From Nitrosomonas sp. (GTDB lineage: Bacteria; Pseudomonadota; Gammaproteobacteria; Burkholderiales; Nitrosomonadaceae): a DNA stretch of 42,806 nucleotides. The stretch covers positions 1-42,806 of the forward strand of contig BQJA01000019.1 of assembly GCA_021604405.1 (NCBI GenBank). Direction: 5' to 3'. The notes beneath the pieces were generated by a model. The model searched no databases. It was given only the letters and a program-made list of their open reading frames with translations, and was not told the origin of the DNA. Both the position numbers and the translations under genes were made by a program. Positions 17,226 to 26,150 of the stretch are shown here, in pieces (the stretch's first letter is position 1; every line of letters begins with the position of its first letter).

Positions 17226-18476
17226 GTGACAACTTTTATTTCTCCAGCTTCTATTCTTAGCTCACAAGCCCCTGCGCTTAAATCGCTACCACCGCTTAGC
17301 CTGTATATTCATATTCCCTGGTGCTTGAAGAAATGCCCGTATTGCGATTTTAATTCACATGCAGTCCGAGAAAGTAATCACCAAATACCTGAAGAAGAGT
17401 ATGTGCTGGCGTTGATCCGGGATCTTGAATCGGCATTGCCCAATATCTGGGGACGTCGATTGGAAAGTGTATTCCTTGGCGGCGGTACACCCAGTCTGTT
17501 TAGTGCGAAAGCAATTGATACGCTACTTACGGCCGTGCGCACATTGCTGCCACTGGCACATTCTTCGGAAATCACCATGGAAGCGAATCCCGGGACATTC
17601 GAGGCACAAAAATTTGCTGATTATCGTACTGCGGGAATCAATCGACTGTCTGTGGGTATTCAGAGTTTTAACGCTAAACATCTGCAAACATTAGGCCGCG
17701 TGCATAACGACATTGAGGCGCAGCGAGCTGTTGATATTGCGCTGAAGAATTTTGATAATGTCAATCTTGATCTAATGTATGCATTACCGGATCAAACGTT
17801 TGAGGAAGCGCAATCAGACATACAAACCGCTTGTACCTCAGGTGTGCAACATATCTCAGCTTATCATTTGACGCTGGAGCCCAATACTTTGTTTTATCGC
17901 TATCCGCCCCGGCTGCCCGATGACGACCTGGCGGCAGAGATGCAAACGATGATTGAACAAGCGGCCGCCAGAAATCACTTTATAAACTATGAAATTTCTG
18001 CATTCGCACAGTCAAAGAAAGTGTCGCAGCATAATATGAATTACTGGTTGTTTGGCGACTACTTGGGAATTGGTGCGGGTGCGCATAGCAAAATCAGTTT
18101 TGCCGACAAAATTGTACGGCAGATGCGTTACAAGCAACCCAGAGAATATCTTGCCAAAGCCAAACAAACGCGGACGAATAGTGAATCGACTATTCAGACA
18201 CAGCATGAACTTAGCCGTGCTGATCGTGGGTTTGAATTCATGATGAATGCATTGCGACTGACGGATGGCTTTGCAAATGAAGTGTTTAATGAGCGCACCG
18301 GTCTGCCTATTACAACGGTTCAGCGACAGCTGGATGAAGCGGAACAGCGCGGACTTATTGAGCGTGACCATCGCAGTATCAGGCCAACGCGCACGGGCAG
18401 GCGATTCCTGAATAATTTATTACAGATTTTTTTGCCGAATCATAGCAGCCTGACAAAGCACCGGGAGGACAGGTGA
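17226..18476 (+). CDS. hemW: HemW-like radical SAM protein (heme chaperone; former coproporphyrinogen III oxidase-like)
   Basis: A radical SAM protein of 416 residues. The 4Fe-4S motif CxxxCxxC is at Cys33, Cys37 and Cys40 (PWCLKKCPYCDF), followed by GGGTPSLF and EANPGT. True HemN has an extra upstream cysteine and N-terminal tail that are missing here, which is the HemW pattern. HemW binds heme and is proposed to insert it into respiratory enzymes. The start is GTG at 17226; no strong ribosome-binding site is seen. Its stop overlaps the GTG start of the next gene (GTGA), so the two are translationally coupled. Confidence 0.92.
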   Translation: MTTFISPASILSSQAPALKSLPPLSLYIHIPWCLKKCPYCDFNSHAVRESNHQIPEEEYVLALIRDLESALPNIWGRRLESVFLGGGTPSLFSAKAIDTLLTAVRTLLPLAHSSEITMEANPGTFEAQKFADYRTAGINRLSVGIQSFNAKHLQTLGRVHNDIEAQRAVDIALKNFDNVNLDLMYALPDQTFEEAQSDIQTACTSGVQHISAYHLTLEPNTLFYRYPPRLPDDDLAAEMQTMIEQAAARNHFINYEISAFAQSKKVSQHNMNYWLFGDYLGIGAGAHSKISFADKIVRQMRYKQPREYLAKAKQTRTNSESTIQTQHELSRADRGFEFMMNALRLTDGFANEVFNERTGLPITTVQRQLDEAEQRGLIERDHRSIRPTRTGRRFLNNLLQIFLPNHSSLTKHREDR

Positions 18477-19270
18477 CAGCTATAGGACCGGAAGATATCG
18501 TCGAGAATATGTTACAGGCGGGTGCCATGAAGGCTTGTTTGACGGTAAAAGACATGCTGGTTCGTGGTTTCTTGTCGGGTGTTTTCCTGGGGTATGCAAC
18601 GACGCTCGCTATTTTGGCGATAACCCAGACGGGACTTGGAATTGTTGGCGCGTTGGTTTTTCCAGTGGGTTTTGTCATGATCATATTGCTGGGCCTCGAG
18701 CTGGCAACTGGAAACTTTGCATTAATTCCTATTGCCGTTAGGGACAAAAGAGCAAGTTTCGGACAATTGGTGCTCAACTGGATATGGGTATTAACCGCTA
18801 ATATGATTGGTGGTGTAACGTATGCTTATCTTTATTTTATTGTCGTAACAAAGATGGGACATGTTGACCCTGCATCTATAGCGTCTGCACAGAAAATTAT
18901 GGTTATCGCAGAATCCAAGACGCTGGATTATATGCGCATCGGTTTTAATGGCACGATTGCCGCCTTTACCAGTGCACTGCTTTGTAATTGGATGGTGACA
19001 CTGGGTGCTGTCATGGCGTTTACGTCGATGTCGGTGAGTGGCAAGATTGCGGCCATGTGGCTGCCAATTATGACCTTTTTTGCGCTAGGTTATGAGCATG
19101 CTATTGTAAATATGTTTTTAATACCGGCGGGTATCATGCTGGGCGCAAATATTACCATTGCTGAATGGTGGTTATGGAATGGGCTTCCGGTGATTGCGGG
19201 AAATATCGTCGGCGGAATGATCTTTACCGGCTTTGCACTTTATCTGACGTTTAAAAAAACAACTGTTTGA
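18473..19270 (+). CDS. Formate/nitrite channel family (FocA/NirC) protein
   Basis: A pentameric inner-membrane anion channel, 265 residues with six hydrophobic segments. Family features are LATGNFALIPI in the middle and the broken helices near FNGTIAAFTSALLCNW. The start is GTG at 18473, after GGGAGG, overlapping the hemW stop by four bases. In a nitrite-producing ammonia oxidiser, the likely role is nitrite movement across the inner membrane; substrate choice between nitrite and formate cannot be decided from sequence. The gene ends four bases from the end of the opposing trmB. Confidence 0.92.
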   Translation: MTAIGPEDIVENMLQAGAMKACLTVKDMLVRGFLSGVFLGYATTLAILAITQTGLGIVGALVFPVGFVMIILLGLELATGNFALIPIAVRDKRASFGQLVLNWIWVLTANMIGGVTYAYLYFIVVTKMGHVDPASIASAQKIMVIAESKTLDYMRIGFNGTIAAFTSALLCNWMVTLGAVMAFTSMSVSGKIAAMWLPIMTFFALGYEHAIVNMFLIPAGIMLGANITIAEWWLWNGLPVIAGNIVGGMIFTGFALYLTFKKTTV

Positions 19271-19274
19271 GATT

Positions 19275-19946
19275 TTATTCGCTGATTTTCCGAAAAATCA
19301 AGTCCCAGACGCCATGGCCCAGCTGTAAACCACGCCGCTCAAATTTAGTCAGTGGCCGATAGTCCGGGCGCGGTGCATAAGCTGCCGCGGTATTCGCCAA
19401 GTGCCGTTCATTCTGCATAACTTGCAGCATTTGTATTGCATAATCTTCCCAATCCGTAGACGCGTGAATGTATCCCCCATGCCTAAGGTACTTGCATATA
19501 TTTGCAACAAAGTCTGGTTGAATCAGGCGGCGTTTGTGATGTTTCGCCTTGGGCCAGGGGTCAGGAAAGAAAACATGGACGCCGTCAAGGCACCCGGCAG
19601 CCAGCATATGCTGCAGCACTTCAATTGCATCGTGTTGAATGACGCGCAGATTGGCCAGCTGGAGTGCTTCAATTTGATGTAACAGGCTGCCGACGCCGGG
19701 TGTGTGGACTTCGATTGCAAGATAATCATTATCCGGATGTGATTGCGCTATGGCCGTTGTGCTTTCACCCATGCCGGAGCCAATTTCAATAAACTTGGGG
19801 GCGTTACGGCCGAAAAGATTATTTAAATCAATTAGTCTTGGCTCAAAAGGAATGCCGTATTTTGGCAGCAACGTTTCACAGGCACGGCGCTGCGCATTGG
19901 AAATGCGCCCTTGCCGACGGACGAAGCTACGTATGGGTTGTCTCAT
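19275..19946 (-). CDS. trmB: tRNA (guanine-N7-)-methyltransferase TrmB
   Basis: Methylates G46 in the variable loop of tRNAs using S-adenosylmethionine. 223 residues, normal length. The SAM-binding motif is [11 protein letters not shown], and the family signature is [15 protein letters not shown]. It is the last gene of a minus-strand group thiS-thiG-trmB, 29 bases after thiG; this order is common in betaproteobacteria. Confidence 0.96.
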   Translation of the reverse strand: MRQPIRSFVRRQGRISNAQRRACETLLPKYGIPFEPRLIDLNNLFGRNAPKFIEIGSGMGESTTAIAQSHPDNDYLAIEVHTPGVGSLLHQIEALQLANLRVIQHDAIEVLQHMLAAGCLDGVHVFFPDPWPKAKHHKRRLIQPDFVANICKYLRHGGYIHASTDWEDYAIQMLQVMQNERHLANTAAAYAPRPDYRPLTKFERRGLQLGHGVWDLIFRKISE

Positions 19947-19975
19947 GCCTGGAAAATTCTATTGGCAATAAAAAA

Positions 19976-20788
19976 TCAGCCTTTACCGCCAGTTGCTTTG
20001 CTTCCTGTACTTGCTATCACACCTTTAACCGGCGAGCTAGGGCTGGCACTGTATAGTTTCTTGTTCATGCGCCCCGCCAAGTAGGCATCACGTCCTGCTT
20101 CAACCGCCTTACGCATGGCTGTGGCCATCAAAACCGGGTTTTGTGCCGCGGCAATCGCGGTGTTCATCAACACACCATCGCAGCCCAGTTCCATCGCAAT
20201 CGCGGCATCCGAGGCGGTGCCAACGCCTGCATCAACCAGTACCGGAACTTTTGCATTATCGATGATGATTTGTAAATTCCAAGGGTTCAAAATACCCATA
20301 CCGGAACCTATCAGAGACGCTAAGGGCATTATTGCGACACAACCGGCTTCCTCCAGCTGTCGGGCGATAATCGGATCATCTGAGGTATAAACCATCACTT
20401 GAAAATGTTCTTTTACAAGTATTTCCGTGGCCTTGATCGTTTCGACCATATTGGGGAAAAGCGTTTCAGGATCACCCAGTACTTCGAGTTTTACCAAGCT
20501 GTGGCCATCCAGCAGTTCACGCGCCAGGCGCAACGTTCGGACTGCATCCTCAACGGTGTAGCATCCGGCTGTATTTGGGAGCAATGTATATTGTGAAGGT
20601 GGAACAGCATCCAGCAGACTTGGCTCATTGGCATGCTGGCCGATATTGGTGCGTCTGATAGCGACCGTGATAATTTCTGCACCACTGGCTTCGATCGCCA
20701 GGCGTGTCTCGGTAAAATCCTTATATTTCCCTGTGCCTACCAGTAAACGCGAGGAATATGCTTTACCGGCAATAATAAGTTTATCCAT
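19976..20788 (-). CDS. thiG: Thiazole synthase ThiG
   Basis: Forms the thiazole phosphate of thiamine from deoxyxylulose phosphate, dehydroglycine or iminoglycine, and ThiS thiocarboxylate. 270 residues, a TIM barrel. The Schiff-base lysine lies in LVKLEVLGD, and the phosphate-binding end is seen in [14 protein letters not shown] and [11 protein letters not shown]. It lies 44 bases after thiS on the same strand. No thiazole tautomerase or thiF is nearby. Confidence 0.96.
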   Translation of the reverse strand: MDKLIIAGKAYSSRLLVGTGKYKDFTETRLAIEASGAEIITVAIRRTNIGQHANEPSLLDAVPPSQYTLLPNTAGCYTVEDAVRTLRLARELLDGHSLVKLEVLGDPETLFPNMVETIKATEILVKEHFQVMVYTSDDPIIARQLEEAGCVAIMPLASLIGSGMGILNPWNLQIIIDNAKVPVLVDAGVGTASDAAIAMELGCDGVLMNTAIAAAQNPVLMATAMRKAVEAGRDAYLAGRMNKKLYSASPSSPVKGVIASTGSKATGGKG

Positions 20789-20832
20789 GTAATCCGTAAA
20801 AAATCTTATAAAAAACTATTAGTTGCTATGTT

Positions 20833-21036
20833 TTAACCACCGCCAACCGCGACGACAACTTCGAGTTGATCGCCATCTGCTAGGACTTGTTCAGAAAATT
20901 GACTACGCGGAACGATTTCACCGTTGCGCTCGATGGCAATACGTTTTCCTTGCAATTCTAGATGTTCTATCAGCTGCGTAATATTTGTCGGCGTTTCAAA
21001 GTGATGAGGCTGACCATTGATTGTGAGTTGTATCAT
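20833..21036 (-). CDS. thiS: Sulfur carrier protein ThiS
   Basis: A 67-residue ubiquitin-fold protein that carries sulfur as a C-terminal thiocarboxylate to ThiG. It ends in Gly-Gly(-Gly), as required. The start at 21036 (MIQLTINGQ) matches the family; a longer frame runs back into the tRNA-Gly gene on the other strand and is not real. No TPP riboswitch can fit, because only 54 bases separate this start from the divergent tRNA. Confidence 0.93.
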   Translation of the reverse strand: MIQLTINGQPHHFETPTNITQLIEHLELQGKRIAIERNGEIVPRSQFSEQVLADGDQLEVVVAVGGG

Positions 21037-21090
21037 TTCTATATGTTTCTTAAATCGGGTAAACTTGAGCGGTTGACTTAATTTTATCAC

Positions 21091-21164
21091 GCGGGTGTAG
21101 CTCAATGGTAGAGCTAAAGCTTCCCAAGCTTTAGATGAGGGTTCGATTCCCTTCATCCGCTCCA
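21091..21164 (+). tRNA. tRNA-Gly (anticodon CCC)
   Basis: A 74-base cloverleaf. The acceptor stem GCGGGTG pairs with CATCCGC; D arm GCTC/GAGC; anticodon stem AAAGC/GCTTT with loop TTCCCAA, giving anticodon CCC (reads GGG); T arm GAGGG/CCCTT with TTCGATT. The 3' CCA is encoded (TCCA at 21161-21164). It diverges from thiS. Confidence 0.97.
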
Positions 21165-21243
21165 CTTCTTCCTTGTGCGTCCAGGTTATCCGTTATTACG
21201 ATATAGGTCATGGGTTGTATCATGCAGCATAACAGACTAAACT

Positions 21244-21272
21244 CATGTCTAAAATTTAAAATTTTAGACATG
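21244..21272. repeat. 29-base perfect inverted repeat upstream of sdhC
   Basis: CATGTCTAAAATTT (21244-21257) and AAATTTTAGACATG (21259-21272) are exact reverse complements around one central base. It lies 80 bases after the tRNA and 33 bases before the sdhC start. It may be an operator or leader hairpin for the sdh operon, or a terminator for the tRNA, though there is no T-run after it. Confidence 0.65.
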
Positions 21273-21304
21273 CTTAGCAATCTTATTTCTTAGCATCTCA
21301 TCGC

Positions 21305-21694
21305 ATGGAAGCTAAATTGCAAAATAAACGCCCTAAGTTTCTGAATTTAGTTAAAATTCGTCAGCCATTGCCGGCAGTAATTTCAATACTCCACCGCCTT
21401 ACAGGCGTCTTATTATTTTTTCCGGGTATTCCCTTGTTACTGTGTACTCTGCAATTAATGCTGGGTTCTCAAGATGACTACCAGAAGTTACAGTCTTATC
21501 TGCTAGATCCAATAACCAAGGGTGGGCTATTGCTTTTTCTGTGGTTCTTTTTGCACCATTTATTTGCTGGAATTCGCCATCTGGCGCTTGATTTACACTA
21601 TGGCATTACGCTCTCGCAGGCGCGTGCGAGCAGCAAAGTGGTTTTGGTCGCGGGTATCGTTTTGACATTAATAGCTGGGTTATTCATATGGTAA
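21305..21694 (+). CDS. sdhC: Succinate dehydrogenase cytochrome b556 subunit SdhC
   Basis: One of two membrane anchors of complex II, holding heme b and the quinone site. 129 residues with three hydrophobic helices. The conserved ISILHRLTGV near residue 30 and the heme-ligand region HHLFAGIRHLALD are present. It is the first gene of the sdh cluster; its stop overlaps the sdhD start by seven bases. Confidence 0.94.
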   Translation: MEAKLQNKRPKFLNLVKIRQPLPAVISILHRLTGVLLFFPGIPLLLCTLQLMLGSQDDYQKLQSYLLDPITKGGLLLFLWFFLHHLFAGIRHLALDLHYGITLSQARASSKVVLVAGIVLTLIAGLFIW

Positions 21695-22041
21695 AACGTT
21701 CAGAGCGTATTATAACAGGCGCCCATTACGGTCTCAAAGACTGGCTGGTACAGCGTGTGTCTGCTGTTCTAATGGCTTCCTATCTGGTCTTGCTAATGGC
21801 AATCGTTTTATTCTCAACACCACTGGATTATGTGGCGTGGAAAACGATATTCAATTATCAATGGATGCGGATCGCTACTTTTTTGTTCCTGGCAAGCCTG
21901 TTTTGGCATGCCTGGATCGGCGTACGCAATGTTTTAATGGACTATGTACATGCTACTGCGATCCGTTTGACGCTGCAGATTCTGGTTATTCTGTCATTGC
22001 TGTTTTATCTTGTGTGGTCCGCTGAAATTCTTTGGAGTTGA
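21688..22041 (+). CDS. sdhD: Succinate dehydrogenase membrane anchor subunit SdhD
   Basis: Second membrane anchor of complex II, 117 residues, three hydrophobic helices. It has the N-terminal [15 protein letters not shown] and the heme-ligand segment [15 protein letters not shown]. Translation is coupled to sdhC by overlap, and its stop lies one base before the sdhA GTG start. Confidence 0.94.
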   Translation: MVKRSERIITGAHYGLKDWLVQRVSAVLMASYLVLLMAIVLFSTPLDYVAWKTIFNYQWMRIATFLFLASLFWHAWIGVRNVLMDYVHATAIRLTLQILVILSLLFYLVWSAEILWS

Positions 22042-22042
22042 T

Positions 22043-23806
22043 GTGACAACAACAAAAAGAAAATTTGATGTAGTTATTGTAGGTGCTGGTGGTGCCGGCA
22101 TGCGTGCCGCATTGCAATTATCGGAAGCTGGCCTTAAAGTTGCCGTGCTGTCCAAGGTTTTTCCCACTCGTTCACATACTGTGTCCGCACAAGGGGGCAT
22201 TGCTGCATCGCTTGGAAATGTGACCGAGGATAATTGGCACTGGCATATGTACGATACTGTTAAGGGTTCTGATTATTTGGGTGATCAGGATGCGATTGAA
22301 TTTATGTGCCGACAAGCGAACGAAGTCGTATACGAGTTGGAGCACTTTGGTATGCCATTCGACCGGTTAGAGAATGGCAAGATCTATCAACGCCCATTTG
22401 GCGGTCAATCGCAGAATTTTGGCGGTGCGCAGGCAACCCGGTCTTGTGCGGCAGCAGATCGCACGGGCCACGCAATGTTGCACACGCTGTATCAGCGCAA
22501 CATCAGTGCGAATACACAATTTTTTGTCGAGTGGATGGGGCTCGACCTGATTCGTGATGAGCAAGGGGATGTGTTGGGTGTGACAGCACTGGAAATGGAA
22601 ACGGGAAAAGTGATCATTTTACAGGCAAGGGCCACCTTATTTGCAACCGGAGGCGGGGGGCGTATTTTTCAAGCCAGTACCAACGCTTTTATTAACACCG
22701 GTGATGGCTTGGGAATGGCGGCGCGTGCGGGTATTCCACTGCAGGATATGGAATTCTGGCAGTTTCATCCAACTGGCGTGCATGGCGCGGGCGTACTGAT
22801 TAGTGAGGCAGTGCGTGGCGAGGGTGGTTATTTAATCAATAAGGATGGTGAACGCTTCATGGAGCGCTACGCGCCAAATGCCAAGGATTTAGCCAGCCGT
22901 GACGTGGTTTCTCGCGCCATGACCATAGAAATTAATGAAGGCCGTGGTTGTGGTAAGGATGCAGATCATCTGTTGTTGAAACTTGATCATCTTGGCGCTG
23001 ATGTTATCAAATCACGGCTGCCGGGTATTCGAGAGCTGGCAATTAAATTTGCCAATGCTGACCCGATCATCGAAGCCATTCCTGTTGTCCCGACCGCACA
23101 TTATATGATGGGCGGAATTCCAACCAATCGTCATAGCCAGGTTGTTACGCCTTATAAGACGGGACCAGAAGAAGTTGTTGCCGGTTTTTATGCGGTTGGT
23201 GAGTGTGCTTGTGTTTCTGTACATGGGGCAAATCGATTGGGAACCAATTCACTGCTGGATATTGTGGTGTTTGGACGTGCCGCTGGAATACAAATTATTC
23301 ATGATCTACAGAAAACGCCGCATCATAAGTCATTGCCATCCGATGCGGCCGATAAATCACTGGCCCGTCTTTCGCGCTTGAACAATCAAAAAAGTGGTGA
23401 GAGTGTTGCGCAAGTGAGAGAAGCAATGAAGCAGATCATGCAAACTTATTGCGGGGTGTTTCGATTTGCTGACAAGTTAAATCAAGGGGTATTAAAAATT
23501 ACTGAAGTTGCTGAACGTGTTGCAAATACTGAGATTGAGGATAAAAGCCAGGTATTCAACACCGCCCGGATTGAAGCGCTGGAACTTGATAACCTAATAG
23601 AAGTTGCTATGGCGACAATGGTCTCCGCTGAGGCTCGCGCTGAAAGCCGAGGTGCGCATTCGCGAGATGATTTTTCCGAGCGGGATGATGTAAACTGGTT
23701 AAAGCATACTTTGTATTTTCGCGACGAAAGACGGTTGGACTACAAGCCGGTGCGCTTAAAACCGTTAACGGTCGCGTCATTCCCGCCTAAACCCAGGACA
23801 TACTAA
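22043..23806 (+). CDS. sdhA: Succinate dehydrogenase flavoprotein subunit SdhA
   Basis: Oxidises succinate to fumarate with covalently bound FAD. From GTG 22043 the protein has 587 residues, the usual length. The FAD motif GAGGAG is at 14-19 and the FAD-linked His is His45 ([10 protein letters not shown]). The catalytic segment [21 protein letters not shown] and the C-terminal [11 protein letters not shown] are intact. GGAG at 22034-22037 favours this GTG; an ATG at 22010 lies inside sdhD and adds atypical residues. The next gene should be sdhB, but it is not here. Confidence 0.95.
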   Translation: MTTTKRKFDVVIVGAGGAGMRAALQLSEAGLKVAVLSKVFPTRSHTVSAQGGIAASLGNVTEDNWHWHMYDTVKGSDYLGDQDAIEFMCRQANEVVYELEHFGMPFDRLENGKIYQRPFGGQSQNFGGAQATRSCAAADRTGHAMLHTLYQRNISANTQFFVEWMGLDLIRDEQGDVLGVTALEMETGKVIILQARATLFATGGGGRIFQASTNAFINTGDGLGMAARAGIPLQDMEFWQFHPTGVHGAGVLISEAVRGEGGYLINKDGERFMERYAPNAKDLASRDVVSRAMTIEINEGRGCGKDADHLLLKLDHLGADVIKSRLPGIRELAIKFANADPIIEAIPVVPTAHYMMGGIPTNRHSQVVTPYKTGPEEVVAGFYAVGECACVSVHGANRLGTNSLLDIVVFGRAAGIQIIHDLQKTPHHKSLPSDAADKSLARLSRLNNQKSGESVAQVREAMKQIMQTYCGVFRFADKLNQGVLKITEVAERVANTEIEDKSQVFNTARIEALELDNLIEVAMATMVSAEARAESRGAHSRDDFSERDDVNWLKHTLYFRDERRLDYKPVRLKPLTVASFPPKPRTY

Positions 23807-24249
23807 GGGAGCCGCACGAGTTATAGTTATTCCATTCAATCATACCGACCCATAAAAAGGTCGAAACCGCCAAGTTTTATCCAGAGTTTTTCAGTTTTGA
23901 ATATACGGGTGCATTTGAGCCTTTAATCATCGTGCGTGTAAAGGTACCCGATGTTTTAATTTTGCAAGGCAATTTGATGAAATTTTTCGGTGCATCAAGT
24001 ACGAAGAAATTCAATACGGCCGCGCCTTGATGATCCTGGAAACAGGGTGAATAATCATAATTTATGGCAGTCAAGGCGTTTATTTTCGTAATGGCCGATG
24101 GCCACTTGTGAGAAATAATAACGGTAGATTATGAAATAACATGATAATTAGCTTTCTAATTTTTTTTTCCGCGTCACCAGATCCCTGTTATTAATAGTTC
24201 ATCTGTTGATGCAATAAAAATCATTAATTGATTTTGGAATATATGCGCT
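23807..24249. other. 443-base gap where sdhB would be expected
   Basis: A GGGAG ribosome-binding-like stretch follows three bases after the sdhA stop, as if another gene began, but no start codon or iron-sulfur cysteine motif follows. A plus-strand frame reading from the ACG at about 23817 stays open for fewer than 40 codons. On the minus strand an open frame of about 75 codons (about 24125 to 23877) has protein-like composition but no ATG; I do not recognise it. The region may hold a decayed gene. Confidence 0.5.
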
Positions 24250-24936
24250 ATGAAAATTAGATTTCCGATGCTTATGATGTTGTGGTTCATTTGCCTTATT
24301 TTCTTTATACCAATGCCGACACAGGCAGACACGCGATACGTAACTGACGCTTTTGAAATAACCTTACGTACCGGTCCAAGCGGGAGCCATTCAATTCAGC
24401 GAATGATAAAAAGTGGCACAATGCTAGAATTGCTAGAACGTGATCCTGACAATGGCTATTCGAAGATACGTACCTCGGGTGGAACGGAAGGCTGGGTACT
24501 TAGCCGTTACTTAATGAAGGAGCCAGTGGCGCGGACTCAGTTGGAAATGTTAAGCAGCGCGCTGACCAATACAACGACTATAGGCAACAATATACGTTCG
24601 CAGGTCGACGCGATAAAGCATCAACTTGATAATGCCGCGAAACGTGTTGCAACGCTTGAACAAGAGAATGCGAAGCTGGACAATGAAATAACGGAAATCA
24701 AGCGAACTGCTGCTAATACGTTAGCAATTGACAGTCAAAATAAAGAATTGCGCCAGCGATTAGTTAATGCGGAGTCCCAAAGGAAAAGGTTGTTACAAGA
24801 AAATTACGAATTGCATGCCCGCAAGGAGAAGGATTGGTTCGTTGCTGGCGCAGGGGTATTATTTGCAGGAATACTTGCAGGCATAATACTTACCCGTATT
24901 CGTTGGCGAAAGCGGTCCCGCTATGACAGTTTTTAG
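24250..24936 (+). CDS. SH3 domain protein with C-terminal membrane anchor (TIGR04211/YgiM-like)
   Basis: 228 residues. A signal peptide (cleavage near TQA, residue 26) is followed by a bacterial SH3 domain (about 30-95, with LRTGPS and EGWVLSRYL). Then comes a long coiled coil (about 100-195), one membrane segment (about 198-216) and a short basic tail. This is the layout of the YgiM-like family, placed in the cell envelope with the SH3 part outside the inner membrane. Its substrate is not established. Its end overlaps the end of the opposing nuclease gene by four bases. Confidence 0.88.
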   Translation: MKIRFPMLMMLWFICLIFFIPMPTQADTRYVTDAFEITLRTGPSGSHSIQRMIKSGTMLELLERDPDNGYSKIRTSGGTEGWVLSRYLMKEPVARTQLEMLSSALTNTTTIGNNIRSQVDAIKHQLDNAAKRVATLEQENAKLDNEITEIKRTAANTLAIDSQNKELRQRLVNAESQRKRLLQENYELHARKEKDWFVAGAGVLFAGILAGIILTRIRWRKRSRYDSF

Positions 24937-25757
24937 TGAACAATGAGAGCGCTCGGATGACGTATTAATATTGAATAATTCTCGCCACTACGTGATGCCC
25001 AACCACGAATTTCTATTGATTTGCCCAGATAAGTCTTCAGATTGGGAAAAAGTTCTAGATTTTCATTGGCAATTCGAATATTTATCTTTTTATTAAATAC
25101 CAAACGGCTATATTTTCTGTTTCTTTTTATTGATTTTGGCGTGCCAAGGTATCGTTGCCACCCTCTGTTTTTGTTCGAAATCTGGCTAATCGGGTGTGGC
25201 TGGTATCTTGGCATGGACCAGATCCCCAGTTTTTGTTTCTCAGCCCGTTGTTGCGCACGAACGAGTTTGTCTGCATAGCGCAGATTGGGCGGAACGATAT
25301 TTAACACCGCGAGTCCGTGTTCTAATAACGCTTCATTAAGATGTTTCTCTCCTGGAAGAAATAGATGAGCGAGCAGACGTTTATAACGGTCATATCTTTC
25401 TTGATCAAATTGCAAGTGGACGCTTTTATTTTGCAGTTTTTCCTGCAACCATTTTTTTGCGGCATAGCCACCCGGTTCGCTTGTTCGAAAACGGCTTTCA
25501 ACTTCAGGCGCATTAATACCCAGTAAGCGAACGCGTTTTCCATTTTTTAGTACGATCGTGTCCCCATCATAAACTTTCGCTACTCGATGCAGAAACCCGT
25601 TATTCTGGAAAGGAATATCAACTTGCTTTGCTCCTGTTGTTGCGGTATCCGAGTAAGTAACTCTGCCCTGGGCGTCCTCAGAACGGAAAATTTGCGACGC
25701 AAAAGAATACGGTGAGTACAGATTAATAACAAAAATGCTAATTAAAATTTTAATCAT
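24933..25757 (-). CDS. Secreted thermonuclease-family protein with DUF4124 N-terminus
   Basis: A staphylococcal-nuclease-like protein, 274 residues from the ATG at 25757. The signal peptide ends at about SFA. Then a DUF4124 segment (FRSEDAQGRVTYSDT) and the SNase domain: VYDGDTI, RLLGINAPEVE and YDRYKRLLAHLFL hold the expected Asp, Arg and Glu residues. An extra C-terminal part of about 90 residues follows. A longer frame back to 25859 would put about 34 residues ahead of the signal peptide and is not favoured. It probably acts on nucleic acids outside the cytoplasm. Confidence 0.87.
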   Translation of the reverse strand: MIKILISIFVINLYSPYSFASQIFRSEDAQGRVTYSDTATTGAKQVDIPFQNNGFLHRVAKVYDGDTIVLKNGKRVRLLGINAPEVESRFRTSEPGGYAAKKWLQEKLQNKSVHLQFDQERYDRYKRLLAHLFLPGEKHLNEALLEHGLAVLNIVPPNLRYADKLVRAQQRAEKQKLGIWSMPRYQPHPISQISNKNRGWQRYLGTPKSIKRNRKYSRLVFNKKINIRIANENLELFPNLKTYLGKSIEIRGWASRSGENYSILIRHPSALIVH

Positions 25758-26150
25758 TGGTATGCCGCCAAGGTATGCAACAAAGAAAAAAGTGTGCGCA
25801 GAATGATTGCTACAAGAAAATATGGCAGAATACGCGACTTGCCTTTGCGCGTTGACCAAGAATTAACCAACTTTTTAGTGTTTTTCAATTATTAATTACT
25901 TTTATTTGCGCCTTTTTTGCAATGATGATCCGCATGTTTGCTATTCTTTGCGTCGCTGCTTTCTGGGCGAACCGTATATTCGCAGAAATGACCTTTGTTT
26001 TTCTGGATAGTCTTATCGTGCGATCGATCATCGCCAGAAAAAGCGGCACTAAGCAAGAAAAGGTGAGTTTAAATATAACGGGTATCACTTATTGCTTTTC
26101 TGGTTGCATTAAACAAAGTGATGCACCTGTTCTAGGGAGAATGGATTGTC

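Noticed and set aside
20789-21090. TPP riboswitch for the thiazole genes
   Set aside because: Only 54 bases lie between thiS and the divergent tRNA and no thi-box core is present.
21037-21165. N-terminal extension of ThiS reading back through the tRNA
   Set aside because: The extra codons are the antisense of tRNA-Gly; the family start is at 21036.
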